A DNA stretch of 64,000 bases from Limnomonas spitsbergensis (taxonomy: Eukaryota; Chlorophyta; Chlorophyceae; Chlamydomonadales): the NCBI GenBank assembly GCA_037349105.1, contig JAYJMM010000034.1, forward strand, positions 2,542,001 through 2,606,000, read 5' to 3'. Of the stretch, positions 53,537-63,715 are shown piece by piece. The notes beneath the pieces were generated by a model. The model searched no databases. It saw only the letters and a program-made list of their open reading frames with translations, and was not told the origin of the DNA. Position numbers and translations under genes: made by a program. The first letter of the stretch is position 1. Each line of letters begins with the position of its first letter.

Positions 53537-53711
53537 ATCACAGAATTGGGCTTAATTAATAGAAAATACTATTGGTGGACGTGGGGCGGTGGACGATATG
53601 TGTGTGCGGGCGTGTGGCTCCTGGACCTTGAGTTTTGGAGCGCGATCCTATACCTCGGGAAGGCCACTGCCTATCCTGTCCGACGCCTCGTTCCTTTCAT
53701 AGCCGCTTCTT
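53537..53711. promoter_or_regulatory. Shared intergenic region of the ISD11-like and OPR-like genes
   Basis: Only 175 bp separate the two start codons, which point away from each other. An AT-rich stretch (ttaattaatagaaaatac) lies just outside the ISD11 start. The region must contain both 5' UTRs and a bidirectional promoter, unless one gene has a non-coding first exon elsewhere. Confidence 0.5.
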
Positions 53712-55760
53712 ATGCAGCTCTGCTTAAAATCTAGCGACGTGCACGTCGTCCACCCCAGTCGGGCTAGTAGCTGGAGTCGCAGTAATGTAGGTCATTCTCA
53801 TCCGCGTAGTCGCACAATCACACAAACTAACACGGGATGCTTCTTGCAGGTGAAGGCTCAACATGCCTCATTTTGCGAACCCAGCACATCTGGGAGGCAA
53901 TCTTGCGAACAGCCTCATGCGAACACTTCACGGGTTCACAAGCTCGCCAGCCTGCTTGCAAGAAAACAGCGCCTGGTTCATCTGACATCTCCTCGATTTT
54001 CCTCACCCACTGTTGAGGGTGCTAACAGCAGCAGCACTAGCAGTGGCACGAGCAGCAGCAGCAACAGCAGCAGTACTGCCCAGGCAAAACGGCTGACCGC
54101 AGTGATCAAGCGATGCACAGAGTGGCAGCAGCTGAAACAGATCCTTGAGCTGAGCCCATGCCCATGCAACCACATCCACGTCTGCGCTGCACTTAGCCTG
54201 CTGCCACGCCTGCTATCCCGCCCAGACCTCCTGGACAGTGAGTGCCGGCACCGGTACAACGACCTATGTGGCTACCTCCTCGCCAAGGTGGCGCTCTTCC
54301 GGCCTTGCATGAGGCCGCGGGAGCTGTCGAACGTGTTGGGCGCCTGTGCCAAGCTTGGCCTGCGCCCCAGCCCAGCCGGCATGGATGGCCTGGTAGACGC
54401 CATGCAGGTGCATTTTGCAAGCTGCAACGGGCAGGACTGTGGCAGCGCAGCATGGGCCCTGGCCACCCTCAGGTACCATCCCAGCCCCTCGTGGCTTGCT
54501 GCATTTGCCGAGCGCTGTGAGGCCTGCATGGAAGGCATGGACCCACAGGCGCTGTCCAACCTGTTGTGGGCCTTCGCCAGATGGGAGTACACGCCCTCGC
54601 GGCAGCTGCTGCACAGGGCAGCGGACTGCGCGGGAGTCAGGCTGCAGCAGTGCAGCCCACAAGCGCTGGCGAACGTGCTGTGGGCGCTTGCGCGGCAGAG
54701 GTACCAGCCTAGCTCCGCCTGGATGCAGGCGTACTGGGGCGCAGTACATGAGGCAGTGCTAGCGGGTAGCATGTCGGCTTCGGAGCTCTCCCTGGCGTTC
54801 TTCTCTGCCGGAAAGCTAGGCTGTGACCTGCCGAAGGGTGCCGACCGGCAGCGTCTGCTGCTAGAGTACCTGGAGCGGCATGTGCATGAGCTTGGCTTTA
54901 TGGGCTCGGCCTATGCGCTCTGGGGGCTGAGCATGCTACGCCTTCGGCCAGCAGCGCTGATCCCAGCGTGGTACAGCCACACGCAGCGCATGATGGACAG
55001 CCATGTCGCTGCATTGAGAAGCGTCCCCGAGGGAGTCAGCGCTCCACAGCGGCCCGCGACGACGTCACGCAGCTTGAACGGCATGGCCATGGCCAACGCC
55101 ATCTATGCGGTGCATCGGTTAGAGATGTCCGCTGGGGAGCTGTTAGGCGGCAGTGCTGCTGGTGGCTCTGGGAGCGACGAAGGTCGAACCTCGTGGCTCA
55201 GGTCGGCTGTCGATGCGACCACCTCGTTGATGCCTGGCTTGGACGTGCGCGGCCTGGCTGTCTCTGGCCTCTGCCTAGCCAAGATGGGGGCACCGGTTGA
55301 TGCAGCATGGCGGGCAGCGTATGTGCAGGCTGTGGCCTCGAAGCTAGGTAGTATGAATTCAGCTGAGCTTGCCAATGTGGTCTGCACATTGTCTCGCCTG
55401 CGGCAAGTGCCCTCGTTTGACCTCATGTGCTCGCTCATGGCGACCGTTGAGGATGGCTTGCTCCGGTTCAAGGTGCATGAGCTGGCCACAACATTGAACG
55501 GGTTGGCGAACCTGAGTGGGGCCCTCCTGAAGCATGAGGAGGAACTGCCTGAGGAGGAACCGAGGCGGTGGCTGGGCCTTTCAAGAGGCCTGTGGGCATC
55601 GCTGCTGCTTGACACGAGACAGCGGTGGGAGTCGCTGCCGTCATTTTCAATAGGGCAGAGGGATGTGGGGGTGCTGCGGAGAGCAACGCTTCTTGTGAGG
55701 CAGGACATAGCGTGGCTTGACCAACTTGGCAGCAGAGTCGTGCGGGTAGCAGCTGTGTAG
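53712..55760 (+). CDS. OPR/Tbc2-like organelle RNA-binding protein
   Basis: A predicted chloroplast or mitochondrial RNA-metabolism factor of 682 aa. Repeats of about 38 residues with cores such as QALSNLLWAFARWEYTPS, QALANVLWALARQRYQPS and ELSNVLGACAKLGLRPS run from about residue 190 onward, typical of green-algal octotricopeptide-type helical repeats. The first 100 residues are basic and rich in S, H and R, consistent with an organelle transit peptide, and are followed by a serine-rich linker. A 63-nt segment (53788-53850) begins gtaggt and ends ttgcag in phase 0, so it may be a small intron, giving 661 aa. Target RNA cannot be inferred. A TGTAA at about 56157 is a possible poly(A) signal. 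Confidence 0.8.
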   Translation: MQLCLKSSDVHVVHPSRASSWSRSNVGHSHPRSRTITQTNTGCFLQVKAQHASFCEPSTSGRQSCEQPHANTSRVHKLASLLARKQRLVHLTSPRFSSPTVEGANSSSTSSGTSSSSNSSSTAQAKRLTAVIKRCTEWQQLKQILELSPCPCNHIHVCAALSLLPRLLSRPDLLDSECRHRYNDLCGYLLAKVALFRPCMRPRELSNVLGACAKLGLRPSPAGMDGLVDAMQVHFASCNGQDCGSAAWALATLRYHPSPSWLAAFAERCEACMEGMDPQALSNLLWAFARWEYTPSRQLLHRAADCAGVRLQQCSPQALANVLWALARQRYQPSSAWMQAYWGAVHEAVLAGSMSASELSLAFFSAGKLGCDLPKGADRQRLLLEYLERHVHELGFMGSAYALWGLSMLRLRPAALIPAWYSHTQRMMDSHVAALRSVPEGVSAPQRPATTSRSLNGMAMANAIYAVHRLEMSAGELLGGSAAGGSGSDEGRTSWLRSAVDATTSLMPGLDVRGLAVSGLCLAKMGAPVDAAWRAAYVQAVASKLGSMNSAELANVVCTLSRLRQVPSFDLMCSLMATVEDGLLRFKVHELATTLNGLANLSGALLKHEEELPEEEPRRWLGLSRGLWASLLLDTRQRWESLPSFSIGQRDVGVLRRATLLVRQDIAWLDQLGSRVVRVAAV

Positions 55761-57249
55761 AGTTCGGATTTGAAAACAGGTTAGCTTGGATGTGCGCTTA
55801 TTATTTCCCTAGAGCTGTTTCCAAACTTTCCTGGATCAAAGTATTCAGATGGCAGTCAAATATACTTCTGACATGAGACTTGGGCAGTGTCTTGCAGGTT
55901 ATCCCGACGAATTGTGTTCCGCCCTGAACTCGTCTCGCATTTTCAACAATTGTATATTGCCATCAGCTGTTAGTATTGCGGGGTGTCGCCAAGTCGTGAC
56001 TTAACTCCACAGATTCAGTTATCTTCTGTGCACCTATGCCAAGGTCATTGGCTTATCTACTGCATTACGGGGTTCATACATTCGCCACTGCGCTGATGTT
56101 TGCTGGTGTCCAGCCTAGAGGGGCACTGGAATATCTTGTTCTCTGTCCTACTTAATGTAAGTGCTCTAACTGGTATGCAGGCACCTGTCCCATGCATACA
56201 ATATGATGGCACGCTGGACTGAAAACAATATTTCAGGCTGTGCTTTTGGCTGCTTTGGGCGCCAGGGTGGTCACAAACTTGCTTAAGATTTCACGAGAAG
56301 AGCATTCCGCAGTGTTCCATTGCACCTCGCATGATGGATCTTTATGATCGATGTTTGTTCAGTTCAATCAGGTTCCATGATACGTTATCCGATGTGAGAA
56401 TCTTATATAAGCTGAACAAAAATCAAAACATTATAACTGGTAAGAGATGTTCCCGCCCCAGATCCCAAAGTCTCTGGTGTTATTACCGGCGGTAATAGGA
56501 AAATAGTGACATGTAGCAGCATGACAGTCATGTGACAATCATGGAATATCAGAATTCAGGCCTTGATCATGTCCCCATAATTTCTCAGATGTCTTCCAGG
56601 CTTAGATGCTCCCAATCGCTTGGCTAGGTGGCAGGGTGGGTCGTCCACACTAGGGCAAGCCGGTTAACACACTTCCTCTGTGCCAGTAGTCAAAGCATTT
56701 AGGTGTGGTTTGCCGATAGGCTGTTGCTTTGAAAGACCGAACGCGACCGCTCGTGAAGGCCGCGGTGCATCAAATCTAATCCATACCGTTCTGCGTTCTG
56801 GGTTCTTTTTGAGGGACCAACTAGGCAACTACAGTCATGTCGGTTCCTGTGTCGTAGCTTGTGAACTAACGTTGCCAACAGTAGTAGATTCTATTACGAA
56901 CCTCCACACCAGTATATTCCATGGAATGCTTGGTGCAAACAGTGGTTTAACGTGTCAGTTGTTGCCTTCTGGGCCCTCGCTCCAAAAAGTGCCTAAAAGT
57001 GCACTATGTTAGTTGTGGATTTAGTAAAAATCACGAGGAGGTTGTAGCCTCGTCACCTCCATTGGTAACCCACCCCTCACCGCCGTACTACTTATAGGAG
57101 AATCCATAGCCAGGAAAGGAATTTCTGGCTTCCACTCCAAACCTACGCGCCTTCTTTCACTCTGTTTCGTGGAACATTTTTATTTGCTCTCTTTGCGTGG
57201 AACAACTGGTGCCTGCTTGCCTGTTTGATACCTAGACCAGCCCCTGTCA
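55761..57249. other. Intergenic region, nothing recognised
   Basis: Lower GC than its neighbours, no LINE tail or family B/C repeat seen, and no convincing exon. It holds the 3' UTR of the OPR-like gene and the promoter of the small gene at 57250. Confidence 0.5.
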
Positions 57250-58069
57250 ATGTTTCCGGGTGGACGTCCCCCAGCTCTTGGTAATCAGCAGAGACCAGTC
57301 AAGCAAGCTTTCGCGAAAGGAGTTCGCTGGGTGAAAGCGCATCCGCTGGTGGCAAAAGCTGTCCCGACTGCGATAGGTGAGTTTTAGCCATCTTCTTTCT
57401 GGCCCGTCCACTCAAACTGGCCGCTGAGAATCGCTCATGAGTAGGCTGTTTGGTTCACAAGCGACCTGCATTCGTTAATAAACATTTCCTTGTAGGCTTC
57501 TGCTTCGGAGACGTGCTCACTCAAGCGGCTCAGCAGAGGGGGAAAAAGTCGTTCCGCCTCGATGTGAAGAAGACTGCTGCAATGCTGGTGCGTCAGAAAT
57601 TGCACGCTATGACTGCGCTTGCTATTTGTTTCCATGAAGGCTGAATTGTGGCCCATTTTTGCAGGTTGTTGGTGCTACGTTGGCTGGCCCAATTGGTCTG
57701 GGCATCTTGCAGCTCCCAGGCAGTGAGCCAAGCATGATCGGCTTGAAAGTCCTAGCTGGCGAAGTTGTAGGCTGCGTCATCTGGCAGGTGAAACATGCGC
57801 CTGATTGAAGGCATGGTGTGACATAGTGAATGGTGTATGGGCAAGCATGCTGACATCCTTTATCGTTGGGACATCTTCTGGGCCATGCTACCAGTGTCCA
57901 TGTTTGGGTCTTAAAGTGTCCTTCTTGTCGCTCGCAGGCCGCCTACATCTGTATTAGCTCTGAATACCGAGCAGGTGCACTGAATTTGCTGAAGGGAATT
58001 CAAGACTTTGCCGACGGCCAACAGGCAACATGTAGAAAATGCCTGCAGGGCGTGATGCCTAGCACATAA
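57250..58069 (+). CDS. Small four-exon protein, weakly Mpv17/PMP22-like
   Basis: Exons: 57250-57376, 57496-57587, 57665-57787, 57938-58069 (TAA), total 474 nt, 157 aa, all phases consistent. 'WVKAHPLVAKAVPTAIGFCFGDVLTQ' (residues about 28-54) resembles the start of Mpv17/PMP22 membrane proteins. Two hydrophobic stretches follow (about 74-92 and 100-118: GATLAGPIGLGILQL and GLKVLAGEVVGCVIWQAAYI). The usual C-terminal Mpv17 signature is absent, so it is a short relative or only superficially similar. It is probably an organelle or peroxisome membrane protein. TGTAA occurs about 600 bp downstream. Confidence 0.68.
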
Positions 58070-58929
58070 TGGCTGGGGGCTCGCCCGCAATTTTTTGATT
58101 TTGCCTGAACAACCTAAGCTTCAATGTGTCAGTCGCGTTCTCGTTGGATCCACTGCTCAAACCCTAGGGTTGGATCTTGGATCTAGCTGAAGCCATTTCA
58201 CCATTTTGCCCGCAATTCTCTCTCAGGGTCCTCTTTCTCTGCCTTTTCTTTTCTCCGTTGTCAATCAGCCTCAGGGCTTGACATAATTTTGTTTTTTATG
58301 TCTCGATCTGTTTAGGGGCTCTACATATCTATATCCTGTTGATGATCCCTACTCGTATGTGGATTCCAATTTTGCAGGACAGTGATGTTTGTGTTCTTTT
58401 AGAATACTTGGTCCTTGGTAATCTCTTTGAGTATAGACATTAAGTGGGAAACAGGGGAGTCTTCTAGAGACCTGGGGATATAGGGTGTTGTTTTTAAATG
58501 CTTGTGCAATGTGTGGTTGAGGATGGCAGCGTGATGTCAGTACTTCACATGTGGACGTATTATGCACATCCGCATCTGTGGTTAACGACAGTCGTTTAGG
58601 GTTGGTATGATCATTAATTGTTTTTGCCTCAACTGGATTCTCCATTGATGTTGTGGTGTTGAAGTATTTCTTGAATTGTAACCTTGGGTGTAAAAATGCC
58701 CGGTAAAAAGGATGAATACGTTATATGCGGAAGCGTCCTGCTTTTTTCAAGGCTGTTGTGCAGTTAAAGTTGAATCCAAAAGCCTGCAGCAATGATCATA
58801 CTGGTAGTTGACATTTAATTTATGACGTTCGACCTCTGAGCCTTGCTAGAAATACTCGGATGCGTGGGCTCCTAACAGTGAAGTGGGAGAAGGAATGGAG
58901 GGAACATGCGGGAGATGAAAAAACCCAGA
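58070..58929. other. Intergenic region upstream of the LINE cluster
   Basis: 3' flank of the 57250 gene. AT-richer than average. No supported gene or repeat. Confidence 0.5.
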
Positions 58930-59060
58930 GGGCAATGACGTCACAGCTCTGGGCCCTGCTCAAAAGGCTCGGCCGTGTGGGCGCCCATCTGTCCCGTTGG
59001 AAGATAAGAAACTGAAGGTAAGAGGGAGAGGAACATAAAGGAGAAGGTAACACCCTCGGG
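58930..59060 (-). mobile_element. 5'-truncated LINE 3' end, head-to-head with the long LINE
   Basis: On the minus strand it ends '...gagcagggcccagagctgtg' then 'acgtcatt', preceded by 'gatgggcgcccacacggccg' and a pyrimidine-rich 3' UTR. It lies immediately next to the 5' end of the + strand LINE, so one inserted beside or into the other. Confidence 0.75.
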
Positions 59061-62000
59061 AAACGCTTAGGCCGGACAGTCGAGGCAACCCATGGCAGTT
59101 TGAGGTTGGCCACCCTCAATTGCAACGGGTTGCGCGGCTCTGATAACAGAGCCGCAGTCCAGGGTGCCCCCACTCCTAAGGTGGACGCCCTACTCGGCCT
59201 TATACGGCATCATGAGATAGTGGCCTTGCAGGACGTTGCCGGTATAGACGAGGCGGCGATGCAGCAGCTGCTGGCACCCAACCACAGCCTGTTCTGGACC
59301 CAACAGCAGGCAGGCAAGGGACAGGGTGTGGCTTTTGTGGTGGCCAGCAACACTTCGGGGCTCTGCACCCTGAACAGCACCTCCAACCACGGGGGACTGG
59401 CGTGGCTAGAATGTAGCGGACAACTTTTTAGCAGCCCTCAGCCTACTTTCCTGGCATGTATTTACTTGCCCCCCATAGGGCAGAATGATGATGGCGGGGA
59501 GTATGAGCAGCGTCTAGAGGAGTTGCAGCAAGAGACGGAGCAGCTCAGTTTGCGAGGCTCTTGCATTTGGGCGGGCGACTTCAATGCGGACGTGTGGCAT
59601 GGCAGTGAGCTCCGGGACGGCGGTGCGGACCTTGCATGGTCAATCAAACATGCACCTGAAATGCACACGCACCGTGCGCTCCGTGGTGAGCCGCCCAGAA
59701 TGCTTAGACCGCAGGCTCGGATGCTGCTCAACGCAGCGGCGGCCTCCAGGATGCTGCTGCTCACGGGCCGCAAGGGTGACCACGGGGACGCATCGTTCCT
59801 TGCAGGCCGGTCCCGTGTTGACCACATTACGGTGCCATGTAACATGTGGAGGCATGTGGAGGTGAGCGGGGTGCTTCCCACCCAACCGGACCTCTCGGAT
59901 CACCGTCCGGTTGCGGCGACCTTTCAACCTCCGGTAGATAGCGGCATCGACCTGGGGGGAGGTCAGCCTGATGCTGGCCAACCAGTAGGAAGCTGCCAAA
60001 CCATCCTGACCTGGAGAGCTGATAAGGCGCACATTTACAGCGCCGCGCTAGCCCACGATGAGCAGGGCCTACAGCGTTTCAGCCTTGCCATTGCGGGAGC
60101 TGACGACGAGGCAGCCGCAGCGGCGCTCACTGCTGTGATTTGGTCTGCGGCCGAAGCTGCTGGCATGACGCGCACTCCGCGGCCCCATACCCAGCGTGGG
60201 CAGCATCAGCGCCCCCCCTGGTGGGATGCGGAGGTTCAGAGCGCCTATGCTGCGCTGCGAGCGAAGTCGCTTTGCATTGCCCCAGGCCCAGAGCGCAAGG
60301 CAGCCAGGCAGCGCTACAAGTCCACAGCACGACGGCGTCGCCGCTACTACACGCGCCATATGGCAGTGGCTATAGCTGACAAGCTGCAGCGTGGCGAGTG
60401 CAACGTCTACCGGGAGCAGCTGCAAGAGAGGCGGCAGACTTGCCCCACCACGGCTGTCTCCTCCCTGAAGTGGGAGGCACACCAGCGACAGCAATTCACC
60501 GCCACTGTGCCCCCCTCTCCTGCGGCGCCACAGGCAAACTTGCCCCCTACCACCGCTCAGCCGGAGGACCTAGGCGTGTCAGCTGAGCAGCTTGCCTCTT
60601 GCTTCGCAAGCGCTTTCTCCCGCATGCGCATACACACCGCAGCGGGCCTAGACGGTCTGGCGGCGCCCTTTATCAAGTTGGCTATGGTAGAGGACGATTC
60701 AGAGGGGGGGCAACGGCACGTGCTGAGGGATCTGCTGCAAGACTGGTTCACTGCCAAGGCGGTGCGGGGGGGAATGCCTAGTGCCTGGCAGCCAGTTAGG
60801 ATTCAGCCTGTGTACAAGAAGGGCGACCCCCTTGATCCCGGTAATTACCGGCCCATCGCCATCACTAGCGTGCTTTACCGGCTGTATGCCAGCATGCTCA
60901 CTGCCATCACTGATGAGTGGGCACGATTGCACGGCCACGTCCCTCCTGAGCAGTTTGGTTTTCAACAGCGCCGTTGCACGCTCCAGGCTGCTTTTCTGCT
61001 CAGGCATGCAGTCCATGCTCAACGGGCAGCTGCAGGCCGTGGCAAGCTGCATGTGGCCTTTATGGACTTCACAAAGGCCTATGACAGCGTGCCCCAAAAG
61101 CAGCTGTGGCGGCATTTATGCGAGCATCTTCACATGCCTGCATGCCTGTTACGCGCGGTGCAAGCGCTTTATGCCGGTGCAGTTTACACGCTCACTGACG
61201 GCCACAAGCGCACTGGTCCTGTGCCTTGCACCAGGGGCATCAAACAGGGCTGCCCCCTGAGCCCCCTGCTCTTCAGCCTTTACCTCAGTGACCTGCCGGC
61301 CATGCTCGCAGCCAAGTGCCCGGCAGAGGGCATTGACATGCAGGCGGAGCGACAGCTACGCTGCCTGCTGTATGCGGATGACATCTCCTTGCTAGCCCGC
61401 ACCCCAACAGGGCTGCAACGCATGCTTGATGCCTTGCATGAATATGCAGCACACAAACAGCTTCAGGTCAATGTCAGTAAGACAGAGATCATGGAGTTTG
61501 GCAGCCGCTCAGCAGCGCAGCGCCGACTGCCAGCCCATGTTTGCGTGTGCGGCCCTGACCGTACCGTGTTGAAGCGTGTCCAAGAATTCAAGTTCTTGGG
61601 CATCACTCAGCACGAAAGCGGCGGCATGAAGAGGGCCATGGAGGGTAGACAGGCGCCTTTGGCTGCCGCGCTGCACCGTGTTCGCCGCATGGCAGCCAAG
61701 GTGGTCCTGAGGCGCCATCTTCCAACCCGCATCAGGCTGGCAGCTGTGTACGCAGCGCCTGCGGCCAACTACGGCGACGTGGTGTGGGCCACCAGCCACC
61801 TTCGACCGCGGCAATGTCTCTCCAGCAAAATGCAGTCCAGCTTGCTTCAGCACCTACGCCAGGCTACGGGGCTACCTGCATCAGCCGCCAGTTGGGGAGT
61901 CGTGAGAGAGCTGCAGCTCCAACCACTACAGCGAGATTGGTGGGCCCATATCCTCCGCTTCTACAATGCAGCGGTGGCACCGGAGGCACAGCAATACAGC

Positions 62001-63035
62001 CCTCTCATGGCTCAAGCCATGGCAGCAGATATGCAGTTTGCAATCAGCCAGGGCACTGGCGGCCGCACGTGGTGCTCTGACCTGCTGGGTGCATTAGAGG
62101 AGCTGGAGCGGGGGGCAGCCACCCCCACCTTACGCGAGGCAGCAGCTGCCCTACAGCGCCTACCCGTCACAGAGGTGTTGGCACTTGTTGACGCAGCCTA
62201 CGAGCAAGCACGGCTGGACGCAAGCGGCGGTGGGGACCCCAGGGACCCTACCACCGAGCACAGATCTGCGGCAACCTACCGCGCCTGGTTCCAGTCCACG
62301 GCAGGTGCCGTGCTGGCGCAAGCCCAGAGCCGCACTAGTCAGAGGGAGTGTGCTTGTGTGCGCACCAATTTGCGACTGCGGCTTAGCGCGATCAGCACTG
62401 CTGATACCGGAGGACGGCGCAATGGTCAGCGGCGACAAGCACGCTGCTGCCAGCGGTGTTGGGCAGGGGGGGATAGCGAGCAGGTAGAGGATGCGCTGCA
62501 TGTGTGCTTCCAGTGCCCTAGTGTCAGGGAGCAGTTACGGGAGCGGGGGTGGGCAGGTCCTCCGGGCGCTGCCACTAACTTCCACCAGTTGTACCAGGCT
62601 GAGCATGGGTGGGACGCACTTGCTTTTGTGGACTGTGCTGTGGGCATTATTGAGGGTTCGTCTCCGGGGTTTCTGAGGCCGATGTCGTTGGCCTTTCCGG
62701 CCTTTTTTTTTTTTTTTTTTTGTTGTTTGCCCCCTTTTTAGTTTCTTCTCTTCTCCCTTCTGATCAGTGGAGCGCCCTCGCGGCCAAGCAGGGGTGGGAT
62801 ACGCTTGCTTTCCTTGACTTTTCTTTTCTTACAGGCTTTGTTGAGGGGTAGTCTCTAGTGGAACTCAGGTGTTGGACTTGGTCTGCTTAGCCTTCCCGGC
62901 CTCTCCTTTTGTTCCTTTCCCCCTCTCTTCCTTTTAGTGCCTCCTTAACTCCCTTCTGAACAGTTGGGCGCCCACGCGGCCGAGCTTTGAGCGGGCCCAG
63001 AGGTGTAACGTTATTGACCCAGAGGTATAACGTCA
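59060..63035 (+). mobile_element. Near full-length non-LTR retrotransposon (LINE)
   Basis: It contains one long endonuclease-RT ORF, then a pyrimidine-rich 3' region in which the C-terminal coding motif is partly repeated (about 62785-62860). It ends with 'gggcgcccacgcggccgagc' and a doubled 'agaggt(g/a)taacgt'. The same 3' end is found in several truncated copies across the window. Its 5' limit is unclear because it abuts an inverted LINE end. No TSD could be matched by eye. Confidence 0.85.
59100..62741 (+). CDS. LINE ORF2-type protein: apurinic-like endonuclease and reverse transcriptase
   Basis: About 1213 aa, catalysing target nicking and target-primed reverse transcription. The endonuclease (about 1-270) shows LATLNCNGLRG, ALQDVAG where most relatives have LQE, GDFNADV, and SDHRPVAATF. 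The RT (about 540-830) shows YKKGDPLDPGNYRPIAI, FMDFTKAYDSV, GIKQGCPLSPLLF and the catalytic YADD near residue 758. A CCHC-type knuckle (CCQRC...H..C) lies near 1115-1140. The position used as start is TTG. The frame stays open upstream to about 59022 with no ATG, so the initiation codon is missing, non-AUG or supplied by another ORF. A run of about 20 T (62703-62722) near the end encodes poly-Phe and may be an indel hotspot. Confidence 0.88.
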   Translation: MRLATLNCNGLRGSDNRAAVQGAPTPKVDALLGLIRHHEIVALQDVAGIDEAAMQQLLAPNHSLFWTQQQAGKGQGVAFVVASNTSGLCTLNSTSNHGGLAWLECSGQLFSSPQPTFLACIYLPPIGQNDDGGEYEQRLEELQQETEQLSLRGSCIWAGDFNADVWHGSELRDGGADLAWSIKHAPEMHTHRALRGEPPRMLRPQARMLLNAAAASRMLLLTGRKGDHGDASFLAGRSRVDHITVPCNMWRHVEVSGVLPTQPDLSDHRPVAATFQPPVDSGIDLGGGQPDAGQPVGSCQTILTWRADKAHIYSAALAHDEQGLQRFSLAIAGADDEAAAAALTAVIWSAAEAAGMTRTPRPHTQRGQHQRPPWWDAEVQSAYAALRAKSLCIAPGPERKAARQRYKSTARRRRRYYTRHMAVAIADKLQRGECNVYREQLQERRQTCPTTAVSSLKWEAHQRQQFTATVPPSPAAPQANLPPTTAQPEDLGVSAEQLASCFASAFSRMRIHTAAGLDGLAAPFIKLAMVEDDSEGGQRHVLRDLLQDWFTAKAVRGGMPSAWQPVRIQPVYKKGDPLDPGNYRPIAITSVLYRLYASMLTAITDEWARLHGHVPPEQFGFQQRRCTLQAAFLLRHAVHAQRAAAGRGKLHVAFMDFTKAYDSVPQKQLWRHLCEHLHMPACLLRAVQALYAGAVYTLTDGHKRTGPVPCTRGIKQGCPLSPLLFSLYLSDLPAMLAAKCPAEGIDMQAERQLRCLLYADDISLLARTPTGLQRMLDALHEYAAHKQLQVNVSKTEIMEFGSRSAAQRRLPAHVCVCGPDRTVLKRVQEFKFLGITQHESGGMKRAMEGRQAPLAAALHRVRRMAAKVVLRRHLPTRIRLAAVYAAPAANYGDVVWATSHLRPRQCLSSKMQSSLLQHLRQATGLPASAASWGVVRELQLQPLQRDWWAHILRFYNAAVAPEAQQYSPLMAQAMAADMQFAISQGTGGRTWCSDLLGALEELERGAATPTLREAAAALQRLPVTEVLALVDAAYEQARLDASGGGDPRDPTTEHRSAATYRAWFQSTAGAVLAQAQSRTSQRECACVRTNLRLRLSAISTADTGGRRNGQRRQARCCQRCWAGGDSEQVEDALHVCFQCPSVREQLRERGWAGPPGAATNFHQLYQAEHGWDALAFVDCAVGIIEGSSPGFLRPMSLAFPAFFFFFFCCLPPF

Positions 63036-63039
63036 TTTA

Positions 63040-63335
63040 CAGGAGATGGAAAAGATTTCTGCCCCCCCTCCAAAAAGAATTTGAATTTTCCTCGCACCTG
63101 AAGAGTTATGGCCTGAATAAGGGGGAATGAAAGAGAAGAAAAAGCAATAGAGGAACCAAAAGGAAAATATCCAAGGAAAGGAAAAAAAACCCAGCTCCCC
63201 AACAGATTAGCCCTGAGGGATGTCAACCACGTCCTCCACAAAAGCCAGAGCCTCCCACCCTTGCCTGCTCCGGTACACCTGAGGAAGATCAGTAGCGCTT
63301 TCCGGGGGCCAGCCCAACCCTTCTCCAGAAGCTAA
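63040..63335 (-). mobile_element. 5'-truncated LINE 3' fragment (minus)
   Basis: The minus strand encodes a C-terminal LINE segment (GWPPESATDLPQVYRSRQGW, then EALAFVEDVV, TAA), parallel to GWAGPPGAATNFHQLYQAEHGW of the intact ORF. It is inverted relative to, and directly adjacent to, the 3' end of the long LINE. Confidence 0.78.
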
Positions 63336-63715
63336 TTACTATCACGTGGATGCTGTTGCGGCAGCTCTCTTCAAAGCAACGAGTAGAATGACAACCCAGC
63401 GGCTAATGACCTCTCTGTATGAAGGCTCGTCCACAGGGTTGAACATACTGAAGCAGCCTTGCAGGGACTGCGCAATTCAAAACCAAACAATTGATTCAGT
63501 ATGATCGAAAGCATGAGCTATGAATTTGCTCCCCAAAGACAACACAAGCCAGCTTATTTGTAGTGCTTGTACCCATGAGCGGGCGCATGTCCCATGCATC
63601 AGATTATTCAAATGTGATACTGTGTTGAACTGAAAACCCCCCACATATTCACATTCACATGCTGACAGGGCAAGAGTTGGCAGTCATAGCAGCCCAAGCC
63701 AGCAGTAGTCCATCC
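63336..63715. other. Spacer between truncated LINE fragments
   Basis: No ORF, repeat or motif recognised in about 380 bp. Confidence 0.4.

Noticed and set aside
53192..53734. 180-codon + strand ORF
   Set aside because: It lies over the two ISD11-like exons on the opposite strand, which have motif and splice support; the + frame shows no family pattern.
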